A DNA stretch of 64,000 nt from Buddleja alternifolia (lineage: Eukaryota; Streptophyta; Magnoliopsida; Lamiales; Scrophulariaceae). Positions 11,592-23,659 of the stretch are shown here, piece by piece. The notes below the pieces were generated by a model. That model worked only from the letters and a program-made list of their open reading frames with translations. It did not search any database and was not told the DNA's origin. Location of the stretch: NCBI GenBank assembly GCA_019426215.1, contig CM033394.1, forward strand, positions 23,022,195-23,086,194, written 5' to 3'. Every line of letters starts with the position of its first letter. Position 1 is the first letter of the stretch. Both the position numbers and the translations under genes were made by a program.

Positions 11592-12316
11592 TGTTAGGTT
11601 TTATGCCCTTTATGCCATTGAGGAATTAGATTTAATTGGGCATTTTATTTATATTGTATAAACATTATTGATCATTAATAAAAGGCATTGAGTTTGTTCT
11701 TATAAATCTAATTGTGGCATTGAATGTATTGAACAAATAGGTCCTAAGATCAAGGTGTACTCACCACTGCTTATTTGATAAGTAAAAGCACTGGTAGTAT
11801 AAGACATTCAATGGAACCTCAGGTTTTAAGGATTACTCTTATACTACAAGACCACTGGAAGTTCCAGATTTGACTGAGATTCCATTTAATGGAACTTACA
11901 TGGGGTTGTTCAGTATACCTATTCCCACAATAGGAACCCTCATATATGCATAGGCTTTCACCGTGCCAATATCTATGGAACGAGATACACTCTATCAAGA
12001 GTATGCATCATATAAGCAAGTCTTTTGGGTCTCATCGATATCCCTTCATCTCAACGAGCCCATTCACGACTTGGAACATATGTTTAAGGATCACAGCCTT
12101 GGAGACATATTCCATCATTGCCATTCCCGATGCGCAACGATGTCCCATAGCTATGTGTGATCCTTCGGGACTTTATTCTAAGTTAAGACCAAGCTATATA
12201 CACGAATAAAGAATGCCAAAAGATTAACTTTATTTATATGAAAAAGATCGTTTAGCTAGAGTTATTATTACATAGAATGGCGCCCAAAATTGGTGCGCCG
12301 GGCATAAACTCTAACA
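11592..12316 (+). mobile_element. 3' LTR of the broken Copia element (725 bp)
   Basis: TGTTAGGTTTTATG start directly after the polypurine tract; CTCTAACA end at 12316. A matching direct 5' LTR is not in the window, and no target duplication can be confirmed. The LTR contains the usual AT-rich first half and no long ORF. Confidence 0.75.
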
Positions 12317-13950
12317 TGGAGTGGTCCTAATTCTAAGATTATAGTCGTTGTATCTTGGGACACAAACACCATATCCCATCACCACCAAAAGCGGGGCGTG
12401 ATTGTGTTAAGGAAATCGTGTAACCCATGCCTCGACTACACCAATTTCCATAACAACATTTTGTGCATTTTTCACTACAAGTTGAAGGTTTGAGATTCAA
12501 TGCAAATACATAACGGGAGCTTGAGCAGAGATAGGCTCGGATGGAATTGAATTTAGCTCATGTAAATATATAATATATTATATATGCAGATAGTAACAAA
12601 AAGACACTAATATATAAAATTAGATAAAATCAATTATAATTCATACATTCTAGGATGATACGGAGAGTTCAAATGAAAAAATAAGTCTTAAGTCAATTGT
12701 ATTTTAATTTAAATATTCTCCAATACAAAAATAATATGGAGACACAATTGGCGCTATGACATTCTGAATTAAAGTTCACCCAATTTTGGTATGGACATAA
12801 TTTAATTTGATTATCTCAAAATGTACTGAAATTCATTTTTTTTTATTTGGTACATTTATCTTATTAATTGTACTAAAAATATAAAGTTATATTGAAAATT
12901 CAAATTCAAGTCGGTTCGGACTCGAATTGAAGCTCGTCTTTGTTTTTAAGTCAAACTCAAGTCTTGATACAAAAATTCTTTTAGTTTCAAGTCAAGCACA
13001 AACACAGACAGACTCGGTTTGCTCGACTTAGTTGATAGCCCTATATAAATATACATACATTTCTTTCTGTGGATGATCCCTTTGTTGTATGGACCTCGGC
13101 CCAGCCCACTATAAGCTCCCCGTGTCCAGCACTAAGTCACATAGAGTGGGAGCGAATGAGAGAGCGGGAGCGTGAGAGCGTCAAAATCAAAAATTACTTG
13201 AGAGCGGGAGCGCCTTAGAGCGTATGTTAATAACATAAATTCTTTAATAATTATTATAAATTGTTCTACCAAACTATCTTTAGATATGCCAATACCATTT
13301 GGTTATGCCGCATGCATCAGCCCCTTACTATTAAGTGGGAGGTGAAGTGTTCTAGTCCCCACTCCTACGCTCCCACCGTTGTAATTAAAACCAAATTTAT
13401 CATTTTGATACGATTTTCTCATGTGAAAACAATTATTTGTTAACTTGAATTTTAAAAACAAGATGATGTGATTGTCTTTTTCATTAGGCTTAAAAAATAT
13501 TAAGTACGATGAAATGAAAAAAATTAAAATTATTTTTTCAATTGTGGTCCATATGTAACTTTAGTGCGAGATTTAGGAATTTAAAAGCGTGATAGAGCAA
13601 AAACTCTCATTCTTAAGTCGCAAGAGCCAATTCGAAACTTTAAAATATCAGCCTTTTATAGAGAATTAAGTGATCTAGGTCCGGCAACCTAACCTAACCA
13701 AAAAGGCATGAAAACAATTTTACCTTATCTTGGAGCTATAAATCTTGCTTTAGTTGTACCCATCTTGTAGATCATTTTGCATGATTTTTGGGGACTTGTT
13801 CTTGAAAATAATAGTCAAATTTTCACCCTCGTTTCTAAAGAAAAGTTTGAAAAGTCTATCTCTATCCAAAACCTCTTACTTTACTTTACAGTTGGTGGGT
13901 CATGGATTATTATTCAAGTAAAGTTGTGGTTTTCTTTTTCCTCCTTGGTA
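12317..13950. other. Intergenic AT-rich sequence without recognisable gene
   Basis: No coding sequence is supported. 12890-13045 is rich in 'ctcg/gtcaag' motifs and ends 'tagttgatagccctatataa', resembling the terminal part of a plant MITE whose partner end I could not find. 13140-13225 holds a local imperfect repeat of 'gagcgggagcg'. The rest is low-complexity AT-rich DNA. Confidence 0.5.
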
Positions 13951-13969
13951 TTAGCATGTTACGATTACC
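13951..13969. repeat. Left target-site duplication of retroposed segment
   Basis: 'ttagcatgttacgattacc' is repeated with one mismatch at 16450-16468. It directly precedes a C and a run of 15 T (13971-13985). Confidence 0.8.
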
Positions 13970-14071
13970 CTTTTTTTTTTTTTTTGTCAGGCAAATTTAA
14001 ATTGCATTAAACTTATTGTTTTATTTGTAGCCCCCGTGTCTGTTGTATATATGTAAGCATTTTTTGACAAT

Positions 14072-15180
14072 GCTTGCCCTGCCAGGTATCCCTGTTCAAG
14101 TGAGCAAAAGGCGGACGTCTGTGAAGTTGCTGGATAACTTGCCTGCCGTGCCTCGGCTGTTGTCGTCTGTGGAGCAGTGTGTATACTGTGGGGCACATCG
14201 TTTCTTCTGCGAGCTGCCTGGTTTTTGTTGTGGTGAGGGACTGGTGTTCCTTGCTCCACGTGAACTTGTCCCTGAATTGGTTGATCTTTTGATCAGGGTG
14301 TCTGAGATTTCTGGGGACTTCAGGCGGCGCATACGCTCTTATAACAATCACCTAACATTTTCTTCAATATGCATGAAATTTGATAAGAAATATTGTTGGT
14401 CGAACAAAGGTGTTTACACTTTGATTGTGCAAGGCATGATCTACCATTACATAAACAGTATTGATGAAAATGCCTCAACAAAGGGTGTGGCCCAATGGTC
14501 ACAAGGTTTTCAGCCGTGAGAACCAACTCGAGTTCGAAATCCAGGAGAAGGGGATGGGGAGAAGGGAATGGGGTGTTTACTCCTACATCTTCCTCTGGGG
14601 TCCCTGCGCTTATTGAGTCCGTCGCCTATGGATAACCTAGGGCGGATTACCTCCATACGTGGTTTGCGGGCTATTGCGTATGGACAGGTTTGCTCTGCTA
14701 GGTGACTGACGGAGATTTACCCTAAAATTTCCAAAAAAAAAATGCTTCAACAAGTTCCAATTTAGACTTGTATTTTCATGAGGTGGCTAAATCGATTGGA
14801 GTCGCTGGTGGCCGGAGTGCACAATTGGATCCTACTTTGGTGGCGCACCTTGTGCAGATTCTGGAGAAGAATCCTTAATCTAGATTCTTCCGGAACCTTC
14901 GTCTTCACAATCATTTATCTCAGTGTACTATCATGCTACATACTATACCTGGCCTTGACCAGAGGACGTTCAATTTGTCGCCTATTGCTCAAGTTGGTGT
15001 TATATGGAGTGAGAGTGGATCTGGCATTTATTAATGATGTCACCCCGGCAACAACAACTTGAGCGTAAAAGTACGGATCAAAGGAAAAATGCAACCACGA
15101 CAGAGCACTAGAAGCTCTACGCGTTATCAGAAAATCATTTTGGCTGATGATCAAAAGGTGATTGCATCTATATTTGAATG
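14072..15180 (+). pseudogene. Helitron transposase N-terminal region, fragment
   Basis: The plus-strand frame 14100-14480 carries the Cys-rich block of plant Helitron proteins ('CVYCGAHRF', then 'PGFCCGEG'), followed by a region typical of the segment before the Rep domain ('LLIRVSEISGDFRR', 'IRSYNNHLTFSS', 'GVYTLIVQGMIYH'). After a SINE insertion the similarity resumes at about 14745, with an 'LDQRTFNLSPIAQVGVIW'-like stretch near 14950-15015. Stops and frame changes are present. The Rep and helicase motifs lie beyond this part and are absent. A possible intron acceptor (ttatttgtag) sits at about 14021-14030. A dead fragment inside a retroposed segment. Confidence 0.7.
14482..14738 (+). mobile_element. 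tRNA-derived SINE (~257 bp)
   Basis: Flanked by a 15-bp target duplication (14467-14481 and 14739-14753; one mismatch, atgcCtcaaca/atgcTtcaaca). It starts 'agggtgtggcccaatggtc', which holds an A-box-like TGGCCCAATGG (about 14490-14500), has a B-box-like GAGTTCGAAATCC at 14530-14542, and ends in a run of A. Spacing of the boxes and total length fit plant tRNA-derived SINEs. It splits the Helitron coding fragment. Confidence 0.88.
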
Positions 15181-16314
15181 GGTCTTACTTGTGGAACATC
15201 ATGTATTGAGTAGAAACCCATAACACAATATAACAAATAAAAGACCTAAATAACTACTAACTAAGCCGGTAGATTGAGGCATCAATTAACAAGACTGGTA
15301 CATTGGGGAGACAACAAGAGTGACACACGTAACACAAGGTGAAATCTTAGAAACTAAAGTTTCGGGGTCCCTTGCCATCAAGTGCCAGGGATAGCTAAAA
15401 TGCAAAAGGGTCGTTTCTTCTATGAAGAGAAATTGGCTCCAACTAAACAACCAACAATCAGTCCTCTGACTAATTCCAAAGCAACTCGTTTTAAATGCAC
15501 AAGAAAAATAAAAAACAAGAGGATAACAACGGTCGAGACCCTAAAAAAATATCCTCTTTTTCTCCTCAATTTCGATGGAACAAACTGCCCTTAATGTTGT
15601 GAGCCACCAAGACCAAATCCATTGCATCAAAAAGAGATAAACCTGACAACTAAAAGATACAAAAACACAAAACAAATAATATAAAGCAATAATAAAACAT
15701 AAAACAACCGGACAACAAGTCAATATTTTGCAACCAAAATCGACTTGTTGTAGTTGAACTCTTGACTAAAGTGCAAAATACAATTAAGGAGGCTGGGGTC
15801 CCAAGACCCAAAACCCATCAATGACAGCAAAATGGGCGAAGCAGCAGGAAGGACGGAAGGGGCGACGACGTTGTGCTTAACTCCGATGTATGGGGGTGCA
15901 GATTGGCGGTCACACGAAGTAAATCTGGTGGCTGTGGAGTGTAAAATGAGAAAAGAGGCTTTGGTGAGGCGAGCACACCTGAACCCATGGTATATGAGCT
16001 ATGGGAACTCGAAATCTCAGATCAGATGAGAAAACATGGCAATTGTAGTGGTTTCAGGCGTGAACGGCATAAATTCCAGCGAGATGGTGGTGGAGGTGTA
16101 GAAAACAGACGGATCTTTGAGAGGTGGAAGGAATCTTAGTTAAAGATATTTGGTTGTGGTGGGAGAATGGAGGAAACCTCCATACTTGGTGAGGTGGTGG
16201 AAAGGAAAAAGGAAAGGAAGGAGAATACTCGGTGACATTCACTAGAGAAGGAAGGGAGCTCACAATTGCCACCGCCGGAGCGGCAACTATGAATAGGGCA
16301 GAAAATCCCTAAAT

Positions 16315-16445
16315 GTTCACCATTCCCTTTTAGAGAGAGAAAGTGAGGAGAGATAGAGGGAGCTCCCAACTGCCGTCAAACGTTACCATTCTCTTTTAGA
16401 GAGAGAAAGTGAGGAGAGAGAGGGAGCTCTTAACTGCCGTCAAAC
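16315..16445. repeat. Two tandem ~65-bp units
   Basis: Unit 1 is 16315-16381 and unit 2 is 16382-16445. Both contain 'ttttagagagagaaagtg' and end 'actgccgtcaaac'; they differ by a few substitutions and a 2-3 bp indel. They lie at the 5' end of the minus-strand retroposed segment. Confidence 0.9.
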
Positions 16446-16573
16446 ATTTTTAACATGTTACGATTACCATACCAATTTGGTGAAACTAGCTATTCATCCA
16501 AGTAGCTGCACCATTATGAAGTCGCAAAGCAAGACAATAGGCTCGTCTATACCTTAACGCTTACTCTATAATA

Positions 16574-16578
16574 CTTAT
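16574..16578. repeat. Target-site duplication CTTAT (left)
   Basis: CTTAT directly before the 5' LTR; the same five bases follow the 3' LTR at 30343-30347. Confidence 0.9.
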
Positions 16579-18121
16579 TGTTAGGAATTTCATATTAGAC
16601 GTTTTGATGATGACAATTAGGTTTTATGTTAGACCCCAAATAACAAGTAAGTTTATACTTTATTAGAAGATTTGTATAAGCATCTGCAAAATGTAATTTG
16701 TTAGGCTTGAAATTGTTGTCTTTGTAGATTTTAGACTAAATATTAGATACTAAGTCTATGATAGAATTCTAGGTGAGTCTATCAATGATGAAGTTGAAGA
16801 TCATCGTCTGAAATCAAGTGAAGATGAAGATTTGTTCTTAAGCGTCAGTCAAGCGCTCAAGATCTATTTCAGGACTAATGAATTAAGTGCTCAAGCTATT
16901 CAAGCGTTCAACGAAGGAATTCACCTAAAATAAATTCTCAAGTCATAAAGGATTTAAATGCAATCATCAACGGACATTTATTTCCAACGGCAAAAAATTC
17001 AAAATGCATTAAATGCTTGACAAGAACATTAAATGTGATAAGTTATTGTGACTTGTGGACAAGCCACCTTGTGACTAGACTGTCAGCAATCAGAGTTTAA
17101 AACCTAATCCTGTCCAATCGGAACCAGCAGATTTTCAGGAATGTCAGAAAAAGGTCTATTTAACCCGCTGCGTGAAAGACACGCTTCGCATGTGTCCAAC
17201 GGACAATTCTCGAGAAATATCTATAAATAGTACCTCTCAGCAAACCCTAAACACCAATCTTCATGCACATAAAGCCAAAACTTTGCTGAAATTACTTGAG
17301 AGAAAAGCTTATAATTTTCATAGCTAAAATTCCTCAAAGCTTTTCTTATACATTCCAAGACAGTCGAAAATATCTCAATCATCTTCAAAGAAGAACCCTT
17401 CATTATTACTGAGATATTCTAAGTTGTTTGAACTTTTCTAAAATCAAACAAACTTGTTAGAAAAACCCCATCTAAGCCTCGCGATCTGTATGAAGTCGAA
17501 GTTGGATACTTACATTATTTCTGTGTGAAAGAAGCAAGAGAATAGAAGTGTCTTATAGAAGAAATTTGAGTGACCAAGTAGCTCAAGTCATCAATATCCA
17601 TCTCTCCCTATTGTGTAGAAGTTTCTATGTGATTCTTCGAGAATCATTTTAGTGGATTGCCTCCAAGTGTTGAGGAGAAAAAGGACGTAGTTGGGATTAC
17701 ACTATCCAACGAACCTTTCAAACTTTGTGTTCTTTATTTTACTGTTATTTCATTATTGACATATCATTGCATAAATCGGTTAAGTAAACAGATTGATAAA
17801 ATCATTCAAAGCTAAGCAACTAAAGAAAAACCTTGTGACGCTAAAACCTTCAAAGAGAAGACTTAAAATCATTCCGATGTGCTATCCCTGATTAAAGAAC
17901 TGAATGCTTAAACCTACTTGGTTATAGTATTCAAATCTTAAGTCTAAGTTAACTTTAACAAAACAGTCTTCAAATAGATGCTCAGCCAAGCGCCTACATT
18001 TTCAAGTGTCCAAAACGATTTTAATATGAAACTTTTTGAAGTCGAAAAAGACTTCAGGGTCTGTTCAACCCCCCCCCCCCCCCCCCCTCTAGACCCTTTC
18101 GTATGCCACTTGGGACCAACA
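16579..18121 (+). mobile_element. 5' LTR of Sirevirus (1543 bp)
   Basis: TGTTAGGAATTTC to GGGACCAACA. A run of 19 C lies at 18069-18087, near the 3' end; the same place in the 3' LTR has 12. A TATA-like 'tataaata' occurs at about 17221-17228, followed by the transcribed-looking 'accaatcttcatgcac' region, consistent with the U3/R boundary. Confidence 0.93.
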
Positions 18122-18123
18122 AG

Positions 18124-18135
18124 TGGTATCAGAGC
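18124..18135 (+). promoter_or_regulatory. Primer binding site, initiator tRNA-Met
   Basis: TGGTATCAGAGC two bases after the 5' LTR end. This is the standard Copia primer binding site complementary to the 3' end of initiator tRNA-Met. Confidence 0.95.
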
Positions 18136-18203
18136 AGTTGAAGTAGAACTTTTAAAAATTTCCAAGCATAACTGTTTGTTTAGATACTTGTTAAAACATC
18201 TAG

Positions 18204-20210
18204 TTGCTTTTAAAATTTATTACCGCATTCGCTAAAGTTCCTAAATTGACCGATTCAAACTATGACTCTTGGAAGGTCAAAGCATTTACCAATCTTTGTT
18301 CATGTGATGATGAAATGTGTGATATCATTTCAGATGGACCTATTCAAATATTCAAAGTCATCACTAGAGCGTCTGGAGCCACAGAAGCAACTCCAGATGG
18401 CTATGTTGACAAGCCAAAGCAAGAATGGTCTACAGATGATCGTCGGAGAGCTAATCTAGACAATGTTGGTCGAAACGCTCTATATACAGCAATTGGTGAC
18501 AATGATAACTTATTCAACAAGGTTAAGTCATGCACTACGACCAAGGAGATATGGAATAAGTTATCTATAATTTGTGGTGGTTCAGCACAAATCAAGGAGA
18601 ATAAACTTTCCATTGCCAAGGAGAGATTTAATGGTTTTAAGATGTTGCCTAATGAGATGCTAGAGCAATTGGATATAAGATTTACAGCTCTTGTTACAGA
18701 ATTAACATCTTTGGGAATGGACTTACAAAACAGGGAAATGGTAGTCAAGATTTTCAGAAGTCTCCCCAGTAGATTTTTGATGAAAACAACAGCTAGGAGA
18801 GAATCAAACATGTTGGATATTCTAAGTCCAGAAGATGCTTTTTCAGTGCTCAAAGCGTTTGAGTTCGAGTTGAATTCAGCTAGTGATGTTGTGAGCAATC
18901 CAGTAATAGAGTCTGGAACTCTAATAGTATCAATCTAGGGTAAATCGGGTAACAGAGGAAAAGTGACAGACATAAGTGAGGATGAGGAGCTCGCGCTACA
19001 GAACAAATTCAGAAAGTTTCTAAGATATGAAAAGAAAGGAAATAGTCCTAAGCATCAAGGACAGAGTTCATATCAAGCGCCTCCTCCAATACAACAACAG
19101 TATCAAGCGCCTCAATATTCTGCACCTTCTTCTCTAGTACCGATTCAGTACCAAGCGTCTACTTAACAGAATCTCTCAGCGCCAGTGGTCTCAAAACCAC
19201 AAACTGCAAGGTTGACAAATGAACAGAAGATGAAAACTAATCTTTGTTATAATTGCAGGAAACTAAGGCACTACCAGGTAAATTGCTCTTATCCAAATGT
19301 GTCTAAACCCTCAAGGCAGGATTACCTGGATAGAAACCAATTCAGGAGCAACCTTAGACAACAAGGTTTGCTAGCGGAATCAGAACCAGCATCCGCACCT
19401 GAAGATTTGGAGTCTTCAGAGGAGAGTAGTGATGATGATGAGCTAGTGGATGACTCAGCGCTTATTTGTCTCATGGCCAGAGATGATAAAGCGTCCCCTA
19501 AGGTAAACACTGAAGTTGCTTATCCTCTCTCTTATGAAGAATTACTTGACAAAGTCAAAGAGTATTATAAAGATTGTCAAGATTCTGCCAAGTTATATCA
19601 AAATCACTTCGATATCATTTCATCGCTAAAGAGTGATAATGTGATGCTCAAGGTAGAGTTGCAAGTTCAGCAACAATGCATTAAAAAGAACAAATCACTT
19701 AAGAGTGAGATAACTAGTTTAAAAAATGATCTTGATATAAAAGCCAAGAGAGAAGCTGAGCTGATTGCTAGATTTGCTAAATCAAAATAGCTCGTCTCAT
19801 CATTGTCTAAAGCATCAAGAAAGCTAGACAATGTGATTGAGGTAGCAAGATTATTTGGTGAAAAGACCGATTTAGGATGCAATAAATTTGGTAAACAACC
19901 AAATAAATCTAATGTTAGGGCAAACAACAAAGGAAAGGGTGTATTCTTTGTTGAGAAAGGTTCAAAAAGTCAAACACCTGTTGAACCAAGCGACAATGGT
20001 ACGAGGCCAAATGAGAAAGTCAATACTGACTCAGGCAAAGGAAAGACAAAAGTGAATGATTCACAAAAGAAGGCCCATCAAAACGCTCAAAAGGCTAAGG
20101 ATAAACCTTCTACCAGTGAATCAAATGTTAAGCGTCAAGCACCAAAAGTACAACCTAAGCCACTGCCAAGGAAATACCAGCGTCAATATCCACAAAGGTC
20201 AAGGTCATAA
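18204..20210 (+). pseudogene. Sirevirus gag (four in-frame stops)
   Basis: One frame runs through the whole region: N-terminal 'VPKLTDSNYDSWK', the UBN2-type capsid domain (about 18300-18900), a Gln/Pro/Tyr linker (19070-19160), a CCHC zinc knuckle with C-x2-C-x4-H-x4-C spacing (19245-19286), an acidic Ser/Asp/Glu segment (19390-19450), a coiled-coil-like segment (19620-19790) and a basic Lys/Arg-rich end. Stops lie at TAG 18936-18938, TAA 19164-19166, TAG 19788-19790 and TAA 20208-20210. The related gag at 6663-7585 has Lys in place of the first stop. The knuckle also has Arg where most Copia knuckles have Gly before His. Without suppression no full gag can be made. Confidence 0.88.
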
Positions 20211-20449
20211 TATCGATACTATGATGATTATGATTATGAATATCATTATGATTACTATTATAATCGATGATATTATTATACACCTAAGAAGCACAAACAA
20301 TACAAACCGAAACCCAAGAAGGCCAATCTTCCCGCAATAACGACCAGGCAAATAGGGGTTCCGAAAGTTTTAATTCAAACTAATGCTACTAATGTAAAAG
20401 GACCCAAGTTACAATGGGTACCTAAAAAGAATTAGAACTGCCCTTTTGA

Positions 20450-20881
20450 TTGCAGGTACCTAGAGCTAGAGCCGATACATCTATTTGGTACATCGATAGT
20501 GGGTCGTCAAGTCACATGACAGGCTCCAAGGATCTCTTGATTAACTATCGAGTTGCCAATGGTCCCCAAGTTGTATTTGGTGACAACTCCAAAGGTAAAA
20601 CCAAAGGTATAGGTACTATGCATAGGGGGAACATCATGATAAGTGATGTATATTATGTTGAGGGTCTTAAGCATAATTTATTAAACATAAGTCAATTTTG
20701 CAATAAAGGCTTTGAAGTAAAATTTTCAAGTGACTGTTGCTATATAAATGACGCTAAGACTAAATCTACTAAATTGAAAGGTAAAAAACCAAACAAAGTG
20801 TATTTGGTAGATTGGGGTTCAACTATAGATAACAACCCTACATGTTTTGTAGCTAAAAGTGAATCTGAAACGGGTTGGTAA
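20450..20881 (+). pseudogene. Copia protease region of pol
   Basis: Contains the Copia aspartic protease signature 'WYIDSGSSSHMTG' (catalytic D-S-G at about codons 16-18 of the open stretch), then 'VVFGDNSKGKTKGIG' and 'VYYVEGLKHNLLNISQ', all normal for the domain. The stop TAA at 20879-20881 falls just before the 'WHRKINHLN' start of the GAG-pre-integrase region. It is in a different frame from gag, so gag and pol are not fused in this copy. Confidence 0.85.
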
Positions 20882-22204
20882 TGGCATAGAAAAATAAATC
20901 ACCTCAACTTTAAGACAATCTCTCAACTTATAACGCTAAATCTTGTAGAGGGATTACCTAAAGGACCATTTAATAAGGATCGTCTTCGTGACGCTTGTCA
21001 AATGGGCAAACAAGTTAAATCATCTTTCAAGAGAAAACCTTGTCTATCTAACTCTAGAATACTTGAACTACTTCACATGGATCTGTTTGGACCCGTTCAA
21101 ACGATCAGTGTGAGCAGTAAAAAGTATACTTTGGTGATAGTTGATGATTTCTCTTGATTTACTTGGGAGAAATTTCTTTCATCCAAAGATGAGACATGTG
21201 ACAAGCTCACAACGCTTATTCAGTAACTTCAAACATTGAAAATCTTAAGGTTGCAAGAATAAGAAGCGATCACGATACTAAGTTTACTAACAAGTTGTTC
21301 AGAAGTTTTCTGCAGAGAATGGAATACATCATGAGTATTCAGCTCCTAGAAGTCCTTAACAGAATGGTGTTGCTGAGCGCCGGAACAGAACACTCAAGGA
21401 AGTCGCTAGGATGATGTTAGCAAATTCCAAGCTTGCTCCTAAGTTTTGGGCCAAAGCAATCAACACTGCTTGTTACACTCAAAATTGTTGCATGATCAAA
21501 AAACAGCATTAGAAAACTCCATATGAACTATGGAAGGGACGTAAGCCAAATGTTTCATACTTTCACGTCTTTGGTTCAAAATGCTTTATTCATAATAATG
21601 GATCCCAAAGCCTAAAGACATTTGATCCGATGAGAGATTATTTCTAAGCTATGCCAAAAATGGAAAGAATTTTCGCATCCTTAATAAGATCAAATCGAAG
21701 GTTGAGAAATCTATTCATGTTGTTTTTGATGACGCTAACCAAGAACTGAGTAAGGTTAATATGACTGATGTAGGAGTTGAAGATTTGTGTCATCAAGCGT
21801 CAAAAGTTACTATTGATGATGAAAGCGACGACGATGATGAAATCTTAGTGCCACCTCTTAAGAATACTCGAGATGTTATGGACAATCATGTTAGATTTGC
21901 TGATGATCATGAAGAGAATGATCATCAAGAGCAAGATAGAATATGTGAACTTGAAGCGCCTACGCAAGAGGATAGTCAAGCGCCTGAGCAAGTGAACCAA
22001 GCATCTATTCAACCTCTTAACCCATTCCAACCAGATAGACTATGGCTACGTGATCATCCACCAGAGCAAATTATTGGAGATGTTGGAGCGCCTGTAAGGA
22101 CTAGGGCCGCTACATTCAATGAGGCCATGTTCGCAAGCTTCCTATCTCAAATGGAACCTAAGAAAGTGGATGAAGCGTTATGTGATCCTAGTTGAATTGA
22201 GGTC
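20882..22204 (+). pseudogene. Copia integrase region of pol (multiple lesions)
   Basis: The HHCC domain begins 'WHRKINHLN' right after the protease stop, but one zinc-binding Cys is replaced by Arg ('RDACQMGKQ'). The catalytic core shows 'HMDLFGPVQT' with the first Asp, and 'IVDDFS'. Further stops and frameshifts follow (about 21156, 21220-21420), including near the second Asp and the region of the catalytic Glu. From 21761 the open frame carries an acidic linker leading to RT, with conserved 'NPFQPDRLWLRDHPPEQIIGD'. Not functional. Confidence 0.8.
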
Positions 22205-23640
22205 ATGCAAGATGAGCTTAATCAGTTTGAGCGTAGTAAGGTTTGGACCCTAGTACCAAGGCCAACTCACCAAGGAGTTATTGGAACTAGATGGGTTTAT
22301 AGAAACAAGATGGATGAGAATAATATTGTAATCAAGAACAAGGTCAGACTTGTCGCTCAAGGATATTGCCAAGAAGAGGGCATTGATTTTGATAAGGCAT
22401 ATGCTCCAGTAGCCCGTCTTGAAGCAATTTGAATGTTTCTAGCGTGTGCAGTGTTCAACAAGTTTGCAGTGTATCAAATGGACGTAAAGAGTGCCTTCCT
22501 GAATGGTAAACTCCAAGAAGAAGTCTATGTGGAGCAACCACCAGGATTCATCAACAGCCATGGTAAGGGTATGGTCTACAAGCTAGATAAAGCACTCTAT
22601 GGGATTAAGCAAGCACCCCGAGCATGGTATGACACTCTTTCTATTTTCCTTATTGGTAAAGGCTTTTCAAAAGGAAGCATTGATACAACGTTATTTAAAA
22701 TTACCAATGTCGAAGATATTCTCTTAGTCCAAATTTATGTTGATGATATTATATTCGGATCTACTAATAAGCGTCTGTGTGAGAAATTTTTGAAAATGAT
22801 GCAAGAACAATTTGAAATGAGCAGGATGGGCGAATTAACTTTCTTTAGGATTACAAGTTAAACAACTCCCTAATGGCATGTTTATTAACCAAGCTAAATA
22901 TACACGCGATATGATTAAGAAATTTGGTATGGAACCTTCAAAAATTCCAATGAGCCAAACGCTTAAGTTAGATAAAGATGAAAGTGGAAAGAAGGTTGAT
23001 ATCACTAATTATAGAGGTATCATTGGATCACTTATTTATCTTACTACTAGAAGACCTGATATTATGTTTTTGGTATGCAAGTGTGCACGCTTTCAAGCTG
23101 ATCCTAAAGAGTCACACTTAAGTGTTGCCAAGAGAATCCTTAAATACCTAAAAGGCACAAAAAATGTAGGCTTATGGTATACAAGGGACTCTTCGTTTGA
23201 ACTAATTGGTTACTCAGATGCAGATTTTGCAAGATGCAAAATTGATCGTAAAATTACTAGTGGTACATGGTGATAGGTTAGTTTCATGACATAGTAAAAA
23301 ATAACAACCGATTGCTACCTCTACAGCTGAAGCCGAGTATGTAGCTGCCGGAAGTTGTTGTGCACAGATTTTATGGATGAGGCAACAATTTAGAGATTAT
23401 GGTATAATCCTAGGTCCAACCCCCATTCATTGTGATAACCAAAGTGCCCTAGCCATGACTTAAAACCGTATTCTTTATTCCAGAACCAAACATATTGACA
23501 TTAGATACCATTTTCTTCATGACCATGTTCAAAAGAAAGATATCTCCATGCACTTTATCGGAACTGACAAACAATTGGCAGATATCTTTACCAAAGTGCT
23601 CAACGAACAACGTTTTCTCACTTTAAGAAGTGAACTAGGT
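22205..23640 (+). pseudogene. Copia reverse transcriptase and RNase H
   Basis: RT begins with 'WTLVPRP' and '[12 protein letters not shown]', runs through 'KVRLVAQGY', 'QMDVKSAFLNG' (catalytic Asp) and 'GIKQAPRAWYDTL' to YVDD at 22736-22747. An in-frame TGA at 22430-22432 replaces a residue before 'MFLACAV', and TAA at 22859-22861 plus a frame change precede the 'QLPNGMFINQAKY'-type region. RNase H carries 'YSDADFARCK' near 23212-23240, then a frameshift, and later 'STAEAEYVAAGSCC' and 'DIFTKVL' (23580-23597). The frame ends at 23658. Gene order protease-integrase-RT-RNase H is the Copia order. Confidence 0.88.
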
Positions 23641-23659
23641 ATAATTGATTTAAACGCTT

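Larger units (their letters stand above)
13970..16449 (-). mobile_element. Retroposed chimeric segment with poly(A) tail on minus strand
   Basis: Flanked by 19-bp direct repeats (18/19 identical) with a 15-base poly(T) at the left edge. These are the marks of LINE-mediated (target-primed) insertion of a minus-strand RNA. On the minus strand the segment starts with two ~65-bp tandem units (16445-16315), then a CT-rich leader-like region (about 16300-15830) and a region without a clear ORF, and ends with an antisense Helitron exon (15180-14070) before the tail. I found no LINE ORF2 motifs, so it was probably mobilised in trans or is an internally replaced LINE. The Helitron and SINE inside it read on the plus strand. 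Confidence 0.65.

Noticed and set aside
12890..13060. Complete MITE around 'tagttgatagccct'
   Set aside because: Only one end recognisable; no paired terminus or duplication.
15832..16029. 65-aa open frame in the retroposed segment
   Set aside because: Short, on the strand opposite to the poly(A) tail, no recognisable domain.
18401..18898. 165-aa minus-strand open frame
   Set aside because: Antisense shadow of Sirevirus gag in the full copy.
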